Shown here: piece by piece, positions 1-8,129 of the stretch | How positions within the stretch are numbered: the first letter of the stretch is position 1 | How the letters are laid out: every line of letters begins with the position of its first letter | NCBI RefSeq assembly: GCF_000166195.2 | Contig: NZ_CM001403.1 | Coordinates: forward strand, 2,746,432 to 2,810,431 | DNA: 64,000 bases | DNA from: Mucilaginibacter paludis DSM 18603 | GTDB taxonomy: Bacteria > Bacteroidota > Bacteroidia > Sphingobacteriales > Sphingobacteriaceae | Direction: 5' to 3' | Notes under the pieces: generated by a model | Database searches by the model: none | What the model was told of the DNA's origin: nothing | The model's input: the letters and a program-made list of their open reading frames with translations, nothing else | Translations under genes and position numbers: made by a program

Positions 1-412
1 GGTTGGTTGAACCACCGTCCCAAAACAGGCCGTTATTAGCCCAGATCAGGTTAATGAGTGCCGGTGCATGGCGCGGCAGGGTATTCCCTGACTCGCCGAT
101 ATTGTTGAGCGCTACACCATCGCTAAAAGCGATATCCTGCCGGTGGCACGATGCACAGGAAAGCCTGTTGAGGCCCGAAAGACGGGTATCATAAAATAAC
201 ATTCTGCCCAGGGCGATGCCTTCTTGCGTTAACGGGTTATCCGGGTCACTCTTCACCGCCGGAAAATTAGCGGGAACGGAGAGTTCAGCCGGATGCAGCG
301 CAACGACCGGAACGGTACCGGCAGCCCCGTCTTTTTTACAAGACGAGGTTACCAGCCATCCGGTTAAAAAAAGCATAGCGGCAAAACGCGGATATGCGTT
401 TAAGCCTGCCAT
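1..412 (-). CDS. MbnH-like di-haem cytochrome c peroxidase family lipoprotein (partial, 3' end outside window)
   Basis: The first 137 residues are in the window; the gene runs off the left edge. The N-terminus is a lipoprotein signal with the lipobox Cys at residue 25 (VTSSCKK). A CASCH haem c motif lies at residues 86-90, followed by an RQDIAFSDG segment typical of the MauG/cytochrome c peroxidase superfamily. It starts 5 nt after the MbnP-like gene, the pairing known from methanobactin-associated copper loci, where MbnH oxidises MbnP to create a copper site. The role here (periplasmic copper handling) is inferred from that pairing. The second haem motif would lie outside the window, so MbnH versus another MauG-type protein is not settled. 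Confidence 0.82.
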   Translation of the reverse strand, partial: MAGLNAYPRFAAMLFLTGWLVTSSCKKDGAAGTVPVVALHPAELSVPANFPAVKSDPDNPLTQEGIALGRMLFYDTRLSGLNRLSCASCHRQDIAFSDGVALNNIGESGNTLPRHAPALINLIWANNGLFWDGGSTN

Positions 413-417
413 AGGTA

Positions 418-1197
418 TTAGTTAACAGACTTTACTGTAAATACTTTAGTGCCATAGTTGGTTGCGACAGCAGCCATTGCTGTTGCCTGAGATGCGCCAA
501 CTGTAGGCGTGGTCATTACGTCTATACCGTCGGTTACTTTGGTTACATCCGCGTTTAACAAAATGGTTGACGATTTGCTTGAACCGATATGCAAGGTAGA
601 CGGTAAAGCCAACGTAACCGTTTTGTAATTGGCATCCAGACCGGTTTCAACAACCATCGTTTTTGAAGTTGCGCCGTCAGTTACTTTACCCTTCAGGGAA
701 GAGAAAATATAGGTAGTGGCCCACATCCAGGAAACATTGGTCATGCCGTTCAGTTGGGACAGTTCACCCGCCTGAAGGCTCAGGTTGCTGTTGTATTTGG
801 TGTCAACACCCACTGAAAATTTAATGGATTTGTAATCACCCGCCGGAATATCAGTCAGTTTCACGTCTTCGCGTTTGTTAGCCGGATAAGTATAGGCGCT
901 ATTGGTTTCGGCGGCATTGTTCTCTTCTAACAAATAGTAAGAATTAGGTACGGCATATTCTTCGCCGCTAGCTTTAACCAATACCACATTGCTTACCCAG
1001 TACCTTAACTGGGTAAAGTTCCAGGTCTTGCCGTTTGCAGTAAAATCTTTATTTAACGCAAAATCGGAGGTGCCGACTACAGCATCAAAAGTGATGGTCG
1101 CTTTACCTGCCGTTTCCACAGGTTGAACATCGTTGTTTTTGGTACAAGCAGCGAATAGTATAGCAGATAACGATAGTATCGATAGAATTTTTTTCAT
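418..1197 (-). CDS. MbnP-like copper-binding lipoprotein
   Basis: A 259-residue exported protein. I start it at position 1197 because MKKILSILSLSAILFAACT is a clean lipoprotein signal with its Cys at residue 20; the longer upstream extension is not signal-like. The body has the features of MbnP proteins: a beta-rich fold, an early F..LRYWVSN segment, a central W-rich stretch (SWMWATTYIF), and GLDANYKTVTLALP near the C-terminus. The MbnH-like gene follows after 5 nt, so they form one operon. In characterised MbnP a tryptophan is converted to kynurenine by MbnH to bind copper; the SWMW tryptophans are candidates, which is inference. Confidence 0.78.
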   Translation of the reverse strand: MKKILSILSLSAILFAACTKNNDVQPVETAGKATITFDAVVGTSDFALNKDFTANGKTWNFTQLRYWVSNVVLVKASGEEYAVPNSYYLLEENNAAETNSAYTYPANKREDVKLTDIPAGDYKSIKFSVGVDTKYNSNLSLQAGELSQLNGMTNVSWMWATTYIFSSLKGKVTDGATSKTMVVETGLDANYKTVTLALPSTLHIGSSKSSTILLNADVTKVTDGIDVMTTPTVGASQATAMAAVATNYGTKVFTVKSVN

Positions 1198-1388
1198 TTT
1201 TATAAGTGTTGAGGAAGCATGGCACGGCCTGCTCCATAAATTAATAAGTAAGCTGGGTGGCATGCACACGGGCTTGCCACTCATCATTGTTAATGAATAG
1301 TATTAGAAATAAAAATGCAGGGTAAATGATAACGCAGGCGAAATGCCTCTGTTAATCAACAAAGTACTTGAATAGCCTGCTCATCAGA

Positions 1389-1757
1389 CTACACGCGCGG
1401 CGGCTGGAAAATAGAGGAGGCACGGCCCATGATACCAGGGATTGTGCTTGGGGGATATTCAACTTTTACAGTTGGTTCTATAAAAACAATGGTTATTGGA
1501 TTGGTGGGTAAAGCTTCCTGGTAGCGGCTTTTCTGCTCTTCGCGCTCCTGCTTTTTTTCTTTTTCTTCTGTTTGCCTCAATTTATTCATGAGGTAACAGT
1601 GTCCGTTACAATGCAACCAAGGCTTACTTTTATTGATACAAAGATTGTCGGCGATGTACTTCTGATTAACCTCAAAACCCGCATAAACGAAGAAACGTGA
1701 GCAGTTGGAACCGATCAGCGCAACGAGCAGCAATATGGCGGTGAACCGTTTGAGCAT
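1389..1757 (-). CDS. Small exported protein with a CNGHCYL motif, possibly metal related
   Basis: A 122-residue protein when started at position 1757 (MLKRFTAILLLVALIGSNCS), which gives a hydrophobic signal segment. It has Cys residues in CINKSKPWLHCNGHCYLMNKL, then a highly charged Lys/Glu coiled stretch, then a Pro-rich tail. Small proteins with a C.G.CYL motif are common beside copper and TonB receptor genes in Bacteroidota, so a role in metal handling with the downstream MbnP/MbnH pair is plausible but not shown. There is a 191-nt gap to the MbnP start, so co-transcription is uncertain. Confidence 0.55.
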   Translation of the reverse strand: MLKRFTAILLLVALIGSNCSRFFVYAGFEVNQKYIADNLCINKSKPWLHCNGHCYLMNKLRQTEEKEKKQEREEQKSRYQEALPTNPITIVFIEPTVKVEYPPSTIPGIMGRASSIFQPPRV

Positions 1758-1970
1758 TGGCGCAAAGGTAAGAATTTGTGAGACTTCTGCAATTACATTA
1801 ACACAACATCCCATTTTCAACACTTAGGCACCAAAAACGCGAGCCAGATGAAATGCCAAGACCATTTAGATTAGCAGAGTGAAATCACTAATAAAAATTT
1901 CGTTATTGTTGAGATGTGGGAATGTTGTTGAGTTTCTTTTAGAGAAAGATAGCAGATAGTCACTGTATAC

Positions 1971-2222
1971 CTATGTTTTCAAATCAGGTAATGTTTCTTT
2001 AAAATTTAATAATTCTTGCGGATCAACCTCTAAAGCTTTGGCCAATTCTCCAAGCGAAAGCAAAGTAATATTTACCTTTCCGGTTTCATACCGTTGTATG
2101 TCGGCATATTCCACATTGCATAATAAGGCCATTTTACGATAAGTCAGATTTTTAGATTGCCTTAAATATTTAAGACGTTTCCCAAATTGTATTAAAATTC
2201 CTTTATCCAAATCGCTAACCAT
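1971..2222 (-). CDS. XRE/Cro-type helix-turn-helix repressor
   Basis: An 83-residue protein that is nearly all HTH_3 domain: GKRLKYLRQSKNLTYRKMA, the recognition helix around VEYADIQRYETGKVNIT, then LLSLGELAKALEVDPQELL. The Met at position 2222 is preferred because the upstream extension is not domain-like; a start at 2264 is possible. A 20-bp inverted repeat lies 49-68 nt upstream and recurs before the neighbouring operon and at 5039, suggesting autoregulation. Likely a small regulator of the mobile region. Confidence 0.85.
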   Translation of the reverse strand: MVSDLDKGILIQFGKRLKYLRQSKNLTYRKMALLCNVEYADIQRYETGKVNITLLSLGELAKALEVDPQELLNFKETLPDLKT

Positions 2223-2270
2223 TCCTGTTAATAAATGATTAGGGAAATTGTAATAATAATACATGATTAC

Positions 2271-2290
2271 TGTTGTGCTTTGCCACAACA
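2271..2290. promoter_or_regulatory. Candidate operator: TGTTGTG-N6-CACAACA inverted repeat
   Basis: A perfect 7-6-7 inverted repeat just upstream of the XRE gene. The same geometry recurs at 3155-3174 and 5039-5058, so it is probably the binding site of a dimeric HTH protein. The XRE protein is the obvious candidate; this is inference. Confidence 0.5.
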
Positions 2291-2338
2291 AGATATAGCT
2301 TTGTTTATAGCCTGTATGAAATATTAACGCACTCTTAC

Positions 2339-2599
2339 TTACTTGTTTAAAGGGAGCGAAACATTTTCCTTACACGATATAACTTCCTTGATCTCTCCTT
2401 TAAAGTCGATTGTCTGCGCATTCAATCTCATCAGCCACCCACCTGTATTATAATGTGCCTGCACTTCTGATGCAACAAAAGCCTGAACGCTATCGGCACG
2501 TTGGCCTATCTAAATACCTTTAATTTCCTGACCAAAGGCAGTTGAACCAATGATGATCCAACCAATAGCAAAATATATAATGAGATGCTTATACATCAT
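2339..2599 (-). pseudogene. Small exported protein gene broken by an in-frame TAG
   Basis: One continuous reading frame of 87 codons has a single internal TAG at 2510-2512 (codon 30). Before the stop it encodes a signal-like segment (MMYKHLIIYFAIGW..., ending STAFGQE). After it the frame reads IGQRADSVQAFVASEVQ and continues sensibly to a TAA at 2339-2341. The start overlaps the end of the upstream gene by 11 nt, as in an operon. I do not recognise the family. It is either a recent nonsense mutation, a readthrough case or a sequencing error. Confidence 0.5.
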
Positions 2600-2846
2600 T
2601 GAAAGGCTTGTACAAGTGATGTTTGTAACGAAAATAGGCAATATATTCCTGTTTTTGTTCATGCTCCATTCGTTCGTACATTTTGGCTACATGCTTTCTG
2701 AAGTCTTTAAAATCACGATAAAAGCCATTCCTTTCCTCCGCATCTACTAAACCTTCATCAATCATTAGTTGAATCAGGCCAATGATGGATTGGAAAGCTA
2801 ATTGATTGTATACCGGGTGCCGTTCAAAATACTCATTCCTTTTCAT
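2589..2846 (-). CDS. Hypothetical 85-residue helical protein
   Basis: Not recognised. It is a charged, predominantly helical protein (MKRNEYFERHPVYNQLAFQS start; KMYERMEHEQKQEYIAYF near the end) with no membrane segment. It overlaps the upstream gene by 14 nt and the downstream broken gene by 11 nt, so the three are probably co-transcribed and translationally coupled. The frame starting at 2550 on the other strand is its shadow. Confidence 0.6.
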   Translation of the reverse strand: MKRNEYFERHPVYNQLAFQSIIGLIQLMIDEGLVDAEERNGFYRDFKDFRKHVAKMYERMEHEQKQEYIAYFRYKHHLYKPFNDV

Positions 2847-3120
2847 AGTGAGGCGTTTTGAACGGGGGGAAAACTACTTCCCCATAACTGATATTAAATT
2901 TCTTTCCTACAAACTCTAAATCCTCGATGGCTTCTACAAGCTGGCGAACTTCAAAAAGATGAGCAGGCCATTCCTGTCCCTTTCTGCTGAGTTTGTAATA
3001 ATAATCTTTGCCTGCGTACCAAGCCTCCATACGTTCTAATTCAAGACGCATTTCATGCGCTGCTTTTTTTACGTTTACGATGGCTTTATGAAATTGGTTT
3101 AGGTTTCTAATTCGTGCCAT
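2833..3120 (-). CDS. Hypothetical 95-residue protein, first gene of a small operon
   Basis: Not recognised. I start it at position 3120 (MARIRNLNQFHKA); the longer frame upstream runs through the promoter-like inverted repeat. It is basic and helical in the N-terminal half (KKAAHEMRLELERMEAWYAG) and ends VVFPPFKTPHYEKE. The candidate operator at 3155-3174 lies 35 nt upstream. A role in the mobile element is possible; function unknown. Confidence 0.6.
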   Translation of the reverse strand: MARIRNLNQFHKAIVNVKKAAHEMRLELERMEAWYAGKDYYYKLSRKGQEWPAHLFEVRQLVEAIEDLEFVGKKFNISYGEVVFPPFKTPHYEKE

Positions 3121-3154
3121 TATAGTAATAAGATTTAGGAACCAATATATTGCT

Positions 3155-3174
3155 TGTTGTGGAATAATACAACA
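3155..3174. promoter_or_regulatory. Second copy of the TGTTGT...ACAACA inverted repeat
   Basis: TGTTGTG-GAATAA-TACAACA has the same 20-bp geometry as the site upstream of the XRE gene. It lies 35 nt upstream of the first gene of the small minus-strand operon, where a repressor would block transcription. Confidence 0.48.
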
Positions 3175-3227
3175 AAAACAATTTTCAGGAACGTGATTTG
3201 AAATTAAGACAACAAAAAAAGGCCCAA

Positions 3228-4967
3228 GCATTGCGGAGGGCACTGAAAAAGTAGCACTTTAACAAGATATTTACCAAAAGCGATCAAGGTAAAGGCAACA
3301 TTTACTTGGTCGCTTTTTTGTTCTGGTTATTTTGGGATTGTAATTTATAGTGGGTGAGAAGGGCCAATTAAAGGTGCGGAGGAAAGGCGAAGCACCGATT
3401 TTCATAGGCCTTAACCTATCAGTTTGATGATCCTTTTCAGATTGACGGTAAAGATGGCCAACGCGCCCTGCATCTGCATATTTTGTATCCCGTAGGCTAT
3501 CGCCCGGTCGTAACCATGAACGTTTTTTAGTTCGCTGTTCTTGGCCTCGATCTTATACCTGTGTTTGATTTTCTCTTTATACTCTGCTGTCTGCTGGAAT
3601 GCAATCTGCTGCAGGTGTGTGCCTGATTTGATACTCACAGAATAGGTTTTGGTTTTTGCGCCCGGCTTATAGCAATTCTCCCTTAGTGGACATCTCTTAC
3701 ACTTTTCAATGTCAAAGTAATAAGTGTCTAACTGGTTCTCTCCAATGTTTTTCCTCCCGGTGCGTGCCTTCCGGATAGCCAAATGCCCTGCCGGGCAGAC
3801 AAACATGCCGGCATCCTTATTATAATCAAACTTGTCCTGATCTTTTCTGAACCCCTGTGTGATCGATGGGTTTAGCTTAGCCACAACTTTTACACCCAGT
3901 TCACCTGTTAACTCAAGATTTTCTTTACCTGAATAAGCAGCATCGCCGATGATCATATCTACGTCAATGCCATTTTGCTGACTAATTTCCAAAAGTCTGG
4001 GAAGCTCCGGCCCATCGCCTTTTTCGCCTGAGGTAACCACTGCGGCTGTGATAATACGTTCTTCGGTCATCGCCAAATGGGTCTTGTAACCAAAGAATGA
4101 GCTATCAGTCGATTTATGGCCAGTTTTGGCATCCCTGTCTTTGGATAATGTATAGTGTTCCTGCGTATCTGCTACCGTCTCCTTCAACAGGTTCAGTTTT
4201 TCTTTTACCGCAGGTATGTGGCATAACGGCTGGTCGGCTTCAATATACTTTTCCAATGCGCTGCAATAGGCCAGTTCTTTTTCTAACTCATCCGTAGTGT
4301 TCTTTTCCGGCATACCTGCCTTCATATCTTCATCTATAGCATACACCGCCTTGCGGAGCAGTTTGGAGCGCTCCCGCAATACTTCCAATGCGGAATAAGG
4401 GTTCGATCTTGACAGCGAATGCGTGGCATCGACAATGATGGACTTTGACCGGATTATCCCCTTTTCAATGGCTATAGCAACCGTTTTACCAATCAGAAGG
4501 TTTAAAAGATCATTATCCTTCAGCCGTAGTTTTCTGAACTTTGTTAATGAACTGGGATCAATAACCCCGTCCTCGGGCGACAGCTCCAGGAAATATTTGA
4601 AGGACATATCATACTGCGAACGTTCCACCACATCAACATCAGAAACAGTATAGATCGTCTTTAATAACAGGTATTTGAACATTCGTACAGGGCTTTCTGC
4701 CGTCCTGCCATTGGTCATGCAATACTTGTTGACCAGTTCTTCATAGATAAAAGTAAAATCTATCAAGTCATTGATCTTCCTTAAAAGATTGTCTTTCGGA
4801 ACAATCAGGTCATAAAGCCCCGAAAACGCACTAAACTGTATCTGTTGTTGTTGGCTAAGCATATTGGTCTCTTTCTTTCGACACTTTAAGATACAAAAAA
4901 GGGGTAGAAAAACTAAATTTTCTACCCCTTTTTCACTAAGGGACTTTTTCAGTGCCCTCGCATTGCG
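3228..4967. mobile_element. IS1182-like insertion sequence with terminal inverted repeats and 8-bp target duplication
   Basis: The element spans 3236-4959 (about 1.72 kb). Its ends are 17-bp inverted repeats (GAGGGCACTGAAAAAGT and its complement). GCATTGCG is directly repeated outside both ends (3228-3235 and 4960-4967), a clean target-site duplication. It carries one intact transposase gene on the minus strand. The pre-insertion sequence would have been an imperfect hairpin with A- and T-tracts (AAAAAGGC...GCCTTTTT), so the IS seems to have landed in a terminator-like palindrome. Intact ends and duplication suggest a recent insertion. Confidence 0.85.
3411..4862 (-). CDS. IS1182-family DDE transposase
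   Basis: A 483-residue transposase of normal length for the family. The N-terminal DUF772-type domain (SPVRMFKYLLLKTIYTVSD, DPSSLTKFRKLRL) is followed by the DDE core. The first Asp is in IIVDATHSLSRSNPY, the second in MIIGDAAYSGKENLE, and the Glu in HRYKIEAKNSELKN. A Cys cluster (CKRCPLRENC) lies between the second and third acidic residues, as usual in this family. No frameshift is seen, so it may be active. Confidence 0.95.
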   Translation of the reverse strand: MLSQQQQIQFSAFSGLYDLIVPKDNLLRKINDLIDFTFIYEELVNKYCMTNGRTAESPVRMFKYLLLKTIYTVSDVDVVERSQYDMSFKYFLELSPEDGVIDPSSLTKFRKLRLKDNDLLNLLIGKTVAIAIEKGIIRSKSIIVDATHSLSRSNPYSALEVLRERSKLLRKAVYAIDEDMKAGMPEKNTTDELEKELAYCSALEKYIEADQPLCHIPAVKEKLNLLKETVADTQEHYTLSKDRDAKTGHKSTDSSFFGYKTHLAMTEERIITAAVVTSGEKGDGPELPRLLEISQQNGIDVDMIIGDAAYSGKENLELTGELGVKVVAKLNPSITQGFRKDQDKFDYNKDAGMFVCPAGHLAIRKARTGRKNIGENQLDTYYFDIEKCKRCPLRENCYKPGAKTKTYSVSIKSGTHLQQIAFQQTAEYKEKIKHRYKIEAKNSELKNVHGYDRAIAYGIQNMQMQGALAIFTVNLKRIIKLIG

Positions 4968-5038
4968 CCGAGCCTTTTTACCTAAACCTTATCACAAAGT
5001 AAACCAGATCGGTTACTTCTTTAACGCAAGGTACATTA

Positions 5039-5058
5039 TGTTGTGGAATATTACAACT
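5039..5058. promoter_or_regulatory. Third copy of the TGTTGT...ACAAC inverted repeat
   Basis: TGTTGTG-GAATAT-TACAACT differs from the perfect form in its last base. Before the IS insertion it would have lain about 150 bp from the site at 3155-3174, so both may have belonged to one divergent control region. It is now about 335 nt upstream of the Crp-type regulator gene. The rest of 4968-5392 has no convincing gene. Confidence 0.4.
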
Positions 5059-5309
5059 AAAATAATTATTAGTATTTAGTAAATTAGATTAACTGTAAGG
5101 CAATAAAACACATTACCTACAGCTATAAATTAAATTGTTTAACCATAGTGCGTTTTATAACGCTCTCCGCTAACGGGAAATTAATTTTTTGAATGCCAAA
5201 CATCAACAAGCGTATGACCTGCAAGAATTTGCGGGATGGCTTTTTAATGTTCATTGGGTAAGGCATTTATCCTTTTTAGCCTCGAAGTCATTCCCACTTC
5301 TTGCAATAC

Positions 5310-5336
5310 CTACAGATTTTCACTGAAAATCTGTAG
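5310..5336. promoter_or_regulatory. 27-bp palindrome upstream of the Crp-type regulator gene
   Basis: CTACAGATTTTC-ACT-GAAAATCTGTAG is a perfect 12-3-12 palindrome. An outer pair of arms (GCCTCGAAGT at 5279-5288 and ACTTCGGAGGC at 5352-5362) can extend it with one bulge. It lies 57 nt before the start codon of the regulator, consistent with an operator or a leader hairpin. Confidence 0.4.
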
Positions 5337-5392
5337 ACGAGCTATTCATCTACTTCGGAGGCACTTGCCTGCCGTATATAAAAATCAACACT

Positions 5393-6043
5393 ATGAAAAA
5401 ACATCATCCAATATTAAATCGTCTTTATAAATTATATGACACTTATAAACCACAAAGCGCAGCTACCTACGCTTATCTCGATGAGGTAATAGGCGCTAAA
5501 TTTTACCCGGAGGATGAAATCCTCTACGTTCCAGGTGAAATTATTGATCAAATATTCTTCCTGGCCAGCGGTAATATGGTAGCGTATAACTTTACTGATT
5601 CCGGCGATAAACAAGTTCTTCAGATTTACCGGGAGAATGAGCACGTCGCCGGACAAAGTTTTACCCGGCAGATCCCAAGTACTTATTACCTGATGGTTTG
5701 TGCAGGATCTTACACATTGCAGATGACACGAGATCAGCTTGACGATGTTTACCGCAAGTTTCCGGAAACCCAGGAACTGGGCCGAATAAGATTAAGTACG
5801 GCTGAGGAAAAAGAAGTGCGGCATAAGCAGCTATTATTTTTACCCGGAATCCAAATGGTGGAAACATTTTACAAGGAGTACCCGGAACTTATTGAGCCGG
5901 GAAAAGTATTGAGGGATCGGGATATAGCTTCTTATTTGTTGCTTGCGGAAGGGAGCTTACGGGATTTAAGAAATCGGTTGTTGAGGGAAGGATTACTTAA
6001 ACTACCGGCTAAGGAAGGAGAAAACACACTCAAATACGGCTAA
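5393..6043 (+). CDS. Crp/Fnr-family transcriptional regulator
   Basis: A 216-residue protein with a cyclic-nucleotide-binding fold: YVPGEIIDQIFFLASGNMVAY gives the beta-roll glycine, and KQVLQIYRENEHVAGQ the next strands. A C-terminal winged-helix region follows (VLRDRDIASYLLLAEGSLRDLRNRLLREGLL). The pattern of lone Crp-type regulators without the conserved cAMP-contact Arg is common in Bacteroidota, so the ligand is unknown. The gene stands alone between IS-derived DNA and the RteC-like gene. Confidence 0.82.
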   Translation: MKKHHPILNRLYKLYDTYKPQSAATYAYLDEVIGAKFYPEDEILYVPGEIIDQIFFLASGNMVAYNFTDSGDKQVLQIYRENEHVAGQSFTRQIPSTYYLMVCAGSYTLQMTRDQLDDVYRKFPETQELGRIRLSTAEEKEVRHKQLLFLPGIQMVETFYKEYPELIEPGKVLRDRDIASYLLLAEGSLRDLRNRLLREGLLKLPAKEGENTLKYG

Positions 6044-6198
6044 TTCTTGATAAAATTACGAGTTCGCGCAGAAATATGCGCGAACTTTTCTGAAAGATTC
6101 TTGATTTTTGACAGATACATTCTCCCGAAAAAAACATTTAAGCCTCGAAAAGAAAGGATCTAATGGGATAAAATATACTTGACCAATATATTTTTATT

Positions 6199-7401
6199 AT
6201 GAATGATACATCTTTTAAGCTGCTGGCATGGGTTACCGAGTCCATTGCACCTGCGGAATTATCAGGCAGTAACCTAACAACTGCAGATTTTGAAAACTGG
6301 AAAACACTACTGAAGTCGGAAAGTACCGAATGGCGGATCGCCATATCTTCATACCTGCTAGGCATGGCGGATGATGACGAGAAATTGCAATATCTGAAAG
6401 CGCAACAAATTCAACTGACCCTATTGAGCAACAAGCTCAACCAATATCTGTGCAGGGATCAAAAAATATGGTCAGGGCATAAATGGGCCGATCAAATTCG
6501 AACATGCTACAGGAAATCACTGGCGGTTTGCGAAGAGTTGCTCAGTTTTACAGTAGAAAACTTCCCGGAATATTCCGCACCGAACTTAAAAGTTACCGAT
6601 TATAAATTAATAGAAGTCCTTCCCAACCTGCGCAACCGGATTTATGGCCTGAAAACCACTTTGTTGAATACAGCAATTGATCCCATACTGGCACAACTGA
6701 TCGTCAAAGGCATGAGCGGACTTTTAACTCCTGGGAAATTGACCATTGCCGGTAAAAAATACCTTAATTGTCTTATTTATGAAATTACCGGTTTGGAAAT
6801 TTTCAGTACAGACCACCTAATTGATTTACTCATTCGGCTAAATTTTAACCAGCCGGAATTTTATCTCTATTTGACCGATTCAGTAAATAAGAAAAGGTTT
6901 CAAATTGACGGGCTTCATGAGGAATATGAATATATTTTGCAAGAAAGAGAAGTGCTAAATAATAAAAAGAGCTTGACGGGGCTGGCATTATATCCAGGTC
7001 AACTTCCGGTAAAGCTGGAATTGCAGCAGTTCTATAACGAAAAAGCTATTTACCTGGAAGAGTTGTTATCGCATCGTCGGAAGGCTATCCAGGATAAGCT
7101 GGAAGCAGAACGTGCCTTTCGGATGCTAATCGATATTCCCGTTCCGGTGTTTGCCTTATTTGTGCGGATGCTGAAAGAAACGAAGTTTATATTGAAGACG
7201 GGGATCACCGAAATGTGTACTTTTTTTGCAATACATTTTTACACGGATAAAGCACCATTTATTTCATCGGCCAATTTGCTGAAGCGATCCACTGATGTAG
7301 AGTTTACAACGGTGCTAAAGTTATGGGATTTGCTGACTTTTATGCTCGACTGGCTTGATTTGAAGTTCAACGTCAGGAGTATAAAGCGTTCAATCCGATA
7401 G
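6199..7401 (+). CDS. RteC-like regulatory protein (tentative)
   Basis: A 400-residue soluble, Leu-rich helical protein. I link it to the RteC family from its C-terminal region, where FVRMLKETKFILKTGITEM and FFAIHFYTDKAPFISSANLL resemble the RteC pattern of a hydrophobic helix followed by FF..HF.T....IS...L. In CTnDOT, RteC activates the excision operon, and a place at the regulatory end of a conjugative element fits. The N-terminal 150 residues are not recognised. It overlaps the convergent small gene by 12 nt. Confidence 0.45.
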   Translation: MNDTSFKLLAWVTESIAPAELSGSNLTTADFENWKTLLKSESTEWRIAISSYLLGMADDDEKLQYLKAQQIQLTLLSNKLNQYLCRDQKIWSGHKWADQIRTCYRKSLAVCEELLSFTVENFPEYSAPNLKVTDYKLIEVLPNLRNRIYGLKTTLLNTAIDPILAQLIVKGMSGLLTPGKLTIAGKKYLNCLIYEITGLEIFSTDHLIDLLIRLNFNQPEFYLYLTDSVNKKRFQIDGLHEEYEYILQEREVLNNKKSLTGLALYPGQLPVKLELQQFYNEKAIYLEELLSHRRKAIQDKLEAERAFRMLIDIPVPVFALFVRMLKETKFILKTGITEMCTFFAIHFYTDKAPFISSANLLKRSTDVEFTTVLKLWDLLTFMLDWLDLKFNVRSIKRSIR

Positions 7402-7620
7402 CTTATCCTGAAAATCATCCAGTAGCCCTTCCTGTTTCAGTAAATTGAGCAAGTCTGTGTACCATAAATAAGTAAACAGGGGATGTGCTTTCAATTGTCG
7501 TACATCCTGATCCAGCACATCCTGTAAGCAGTTGATACCCATACTTGCTGCACGGGACTTAAACTCGTCACTGGCATCCAGGTTTGCTAAAAGTTTAGTG
7601 GAATTTGAAATCTTTTGCAT
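7390..7620 (-). CDS. Small protein resembling a helix-hairpin-helix (alpha-CTD-like) fold
   Basis: A 76-residue protein. The segment DEFKSRAASMGINCLQDVLD, continuing to QLKAHPLFTYLWYTDLLNLL, has the spacing of an RNA polymerase alpha-CTD-like helix-hairpin-helix unit (sensing a Gly, then LxDLLxxD..L...P). The family is not certain. Its 3' end overlaps that of the RteC-like gene in convergent orientation. Confidence 0.5.
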   Translation of the reverse strand: MQKISNSTKLLANLDASDEFKSRAASMGINCLQDVLDQDVRQLKAHPLFTYLWYTDLLNLLKQEGLLDDFQDKLSD

Positions 7621-7726
7621 GAATATTGCACTATTTAATGAACTAATTTACGAATTATGATAAATCAATCTACAGATATATGAATAGTTAAAGATCAGCC
7701 ATTTAACATCGAACCCAGTTCAAAAT

Positions 7727-7807
7727 AAAAGCGTGGGCTCAGTTTATTGCGCATTTGGAGGGACCGCGAAGACCCTGATGTACGCAGATAAACAGGCCCA
7801 CGCTTTT
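7727..7807. ncRNA. 81-nt extended hairpin, candidate structured RNA
   Basis: The outer 12-bp arms are perfect (AAAAGCGTGGGC and GCCCACGCTTTT). Further complementary blocks nest inside: GTTTAT/ATAAAC, TGCG/CGCA, CAT/ATG and AGGG/CCCT. The A- and T-tracts at the ends would make it a bidirectional terminator, but the internal pairing is much longer than a terminator needs. The rest of the 7621-8129 gap holds a smaller hairpin at about 7809-7823 and no gene. Function unknown. Confidence 0.5.
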
Positions 7808-8129
7808 GCATGGGCGAAGTCCATCATCCACGGTACATCTCTGAAAAATTCGCGGTTTCCCAAATGCCGGGATAAATAACTATCGCTCTATATATTTAGC
7901 CGTAAATACCACTGTCGGTATATACCTATTTTTCCATTTCCGCAAAGATAAACGATCCTCCAAAACTCCGTATAATTATTTAATCGCTATTGAATAATTA
8001 CCCTCTTCATTTTTTTTTCAAAATATTTTCATCCCAAAACGGCCTTCAGAGCCATCTCCTGCGGGGGTGAAGTTTTTTCCAAAATTTACTTCCTGGTTTT
8101 CGTTCATTCCATCCACTTGCTTTGCTCCC

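Noticed and set aside
5180..5325. Open stretch on the plus strand (NAKHQQAYDLQEFAGWLFNV...)
   Set aside because: Reads like coding sequence but has no start codon and ends at the palindrome; possibly a degraded gene, insufficient evidence.
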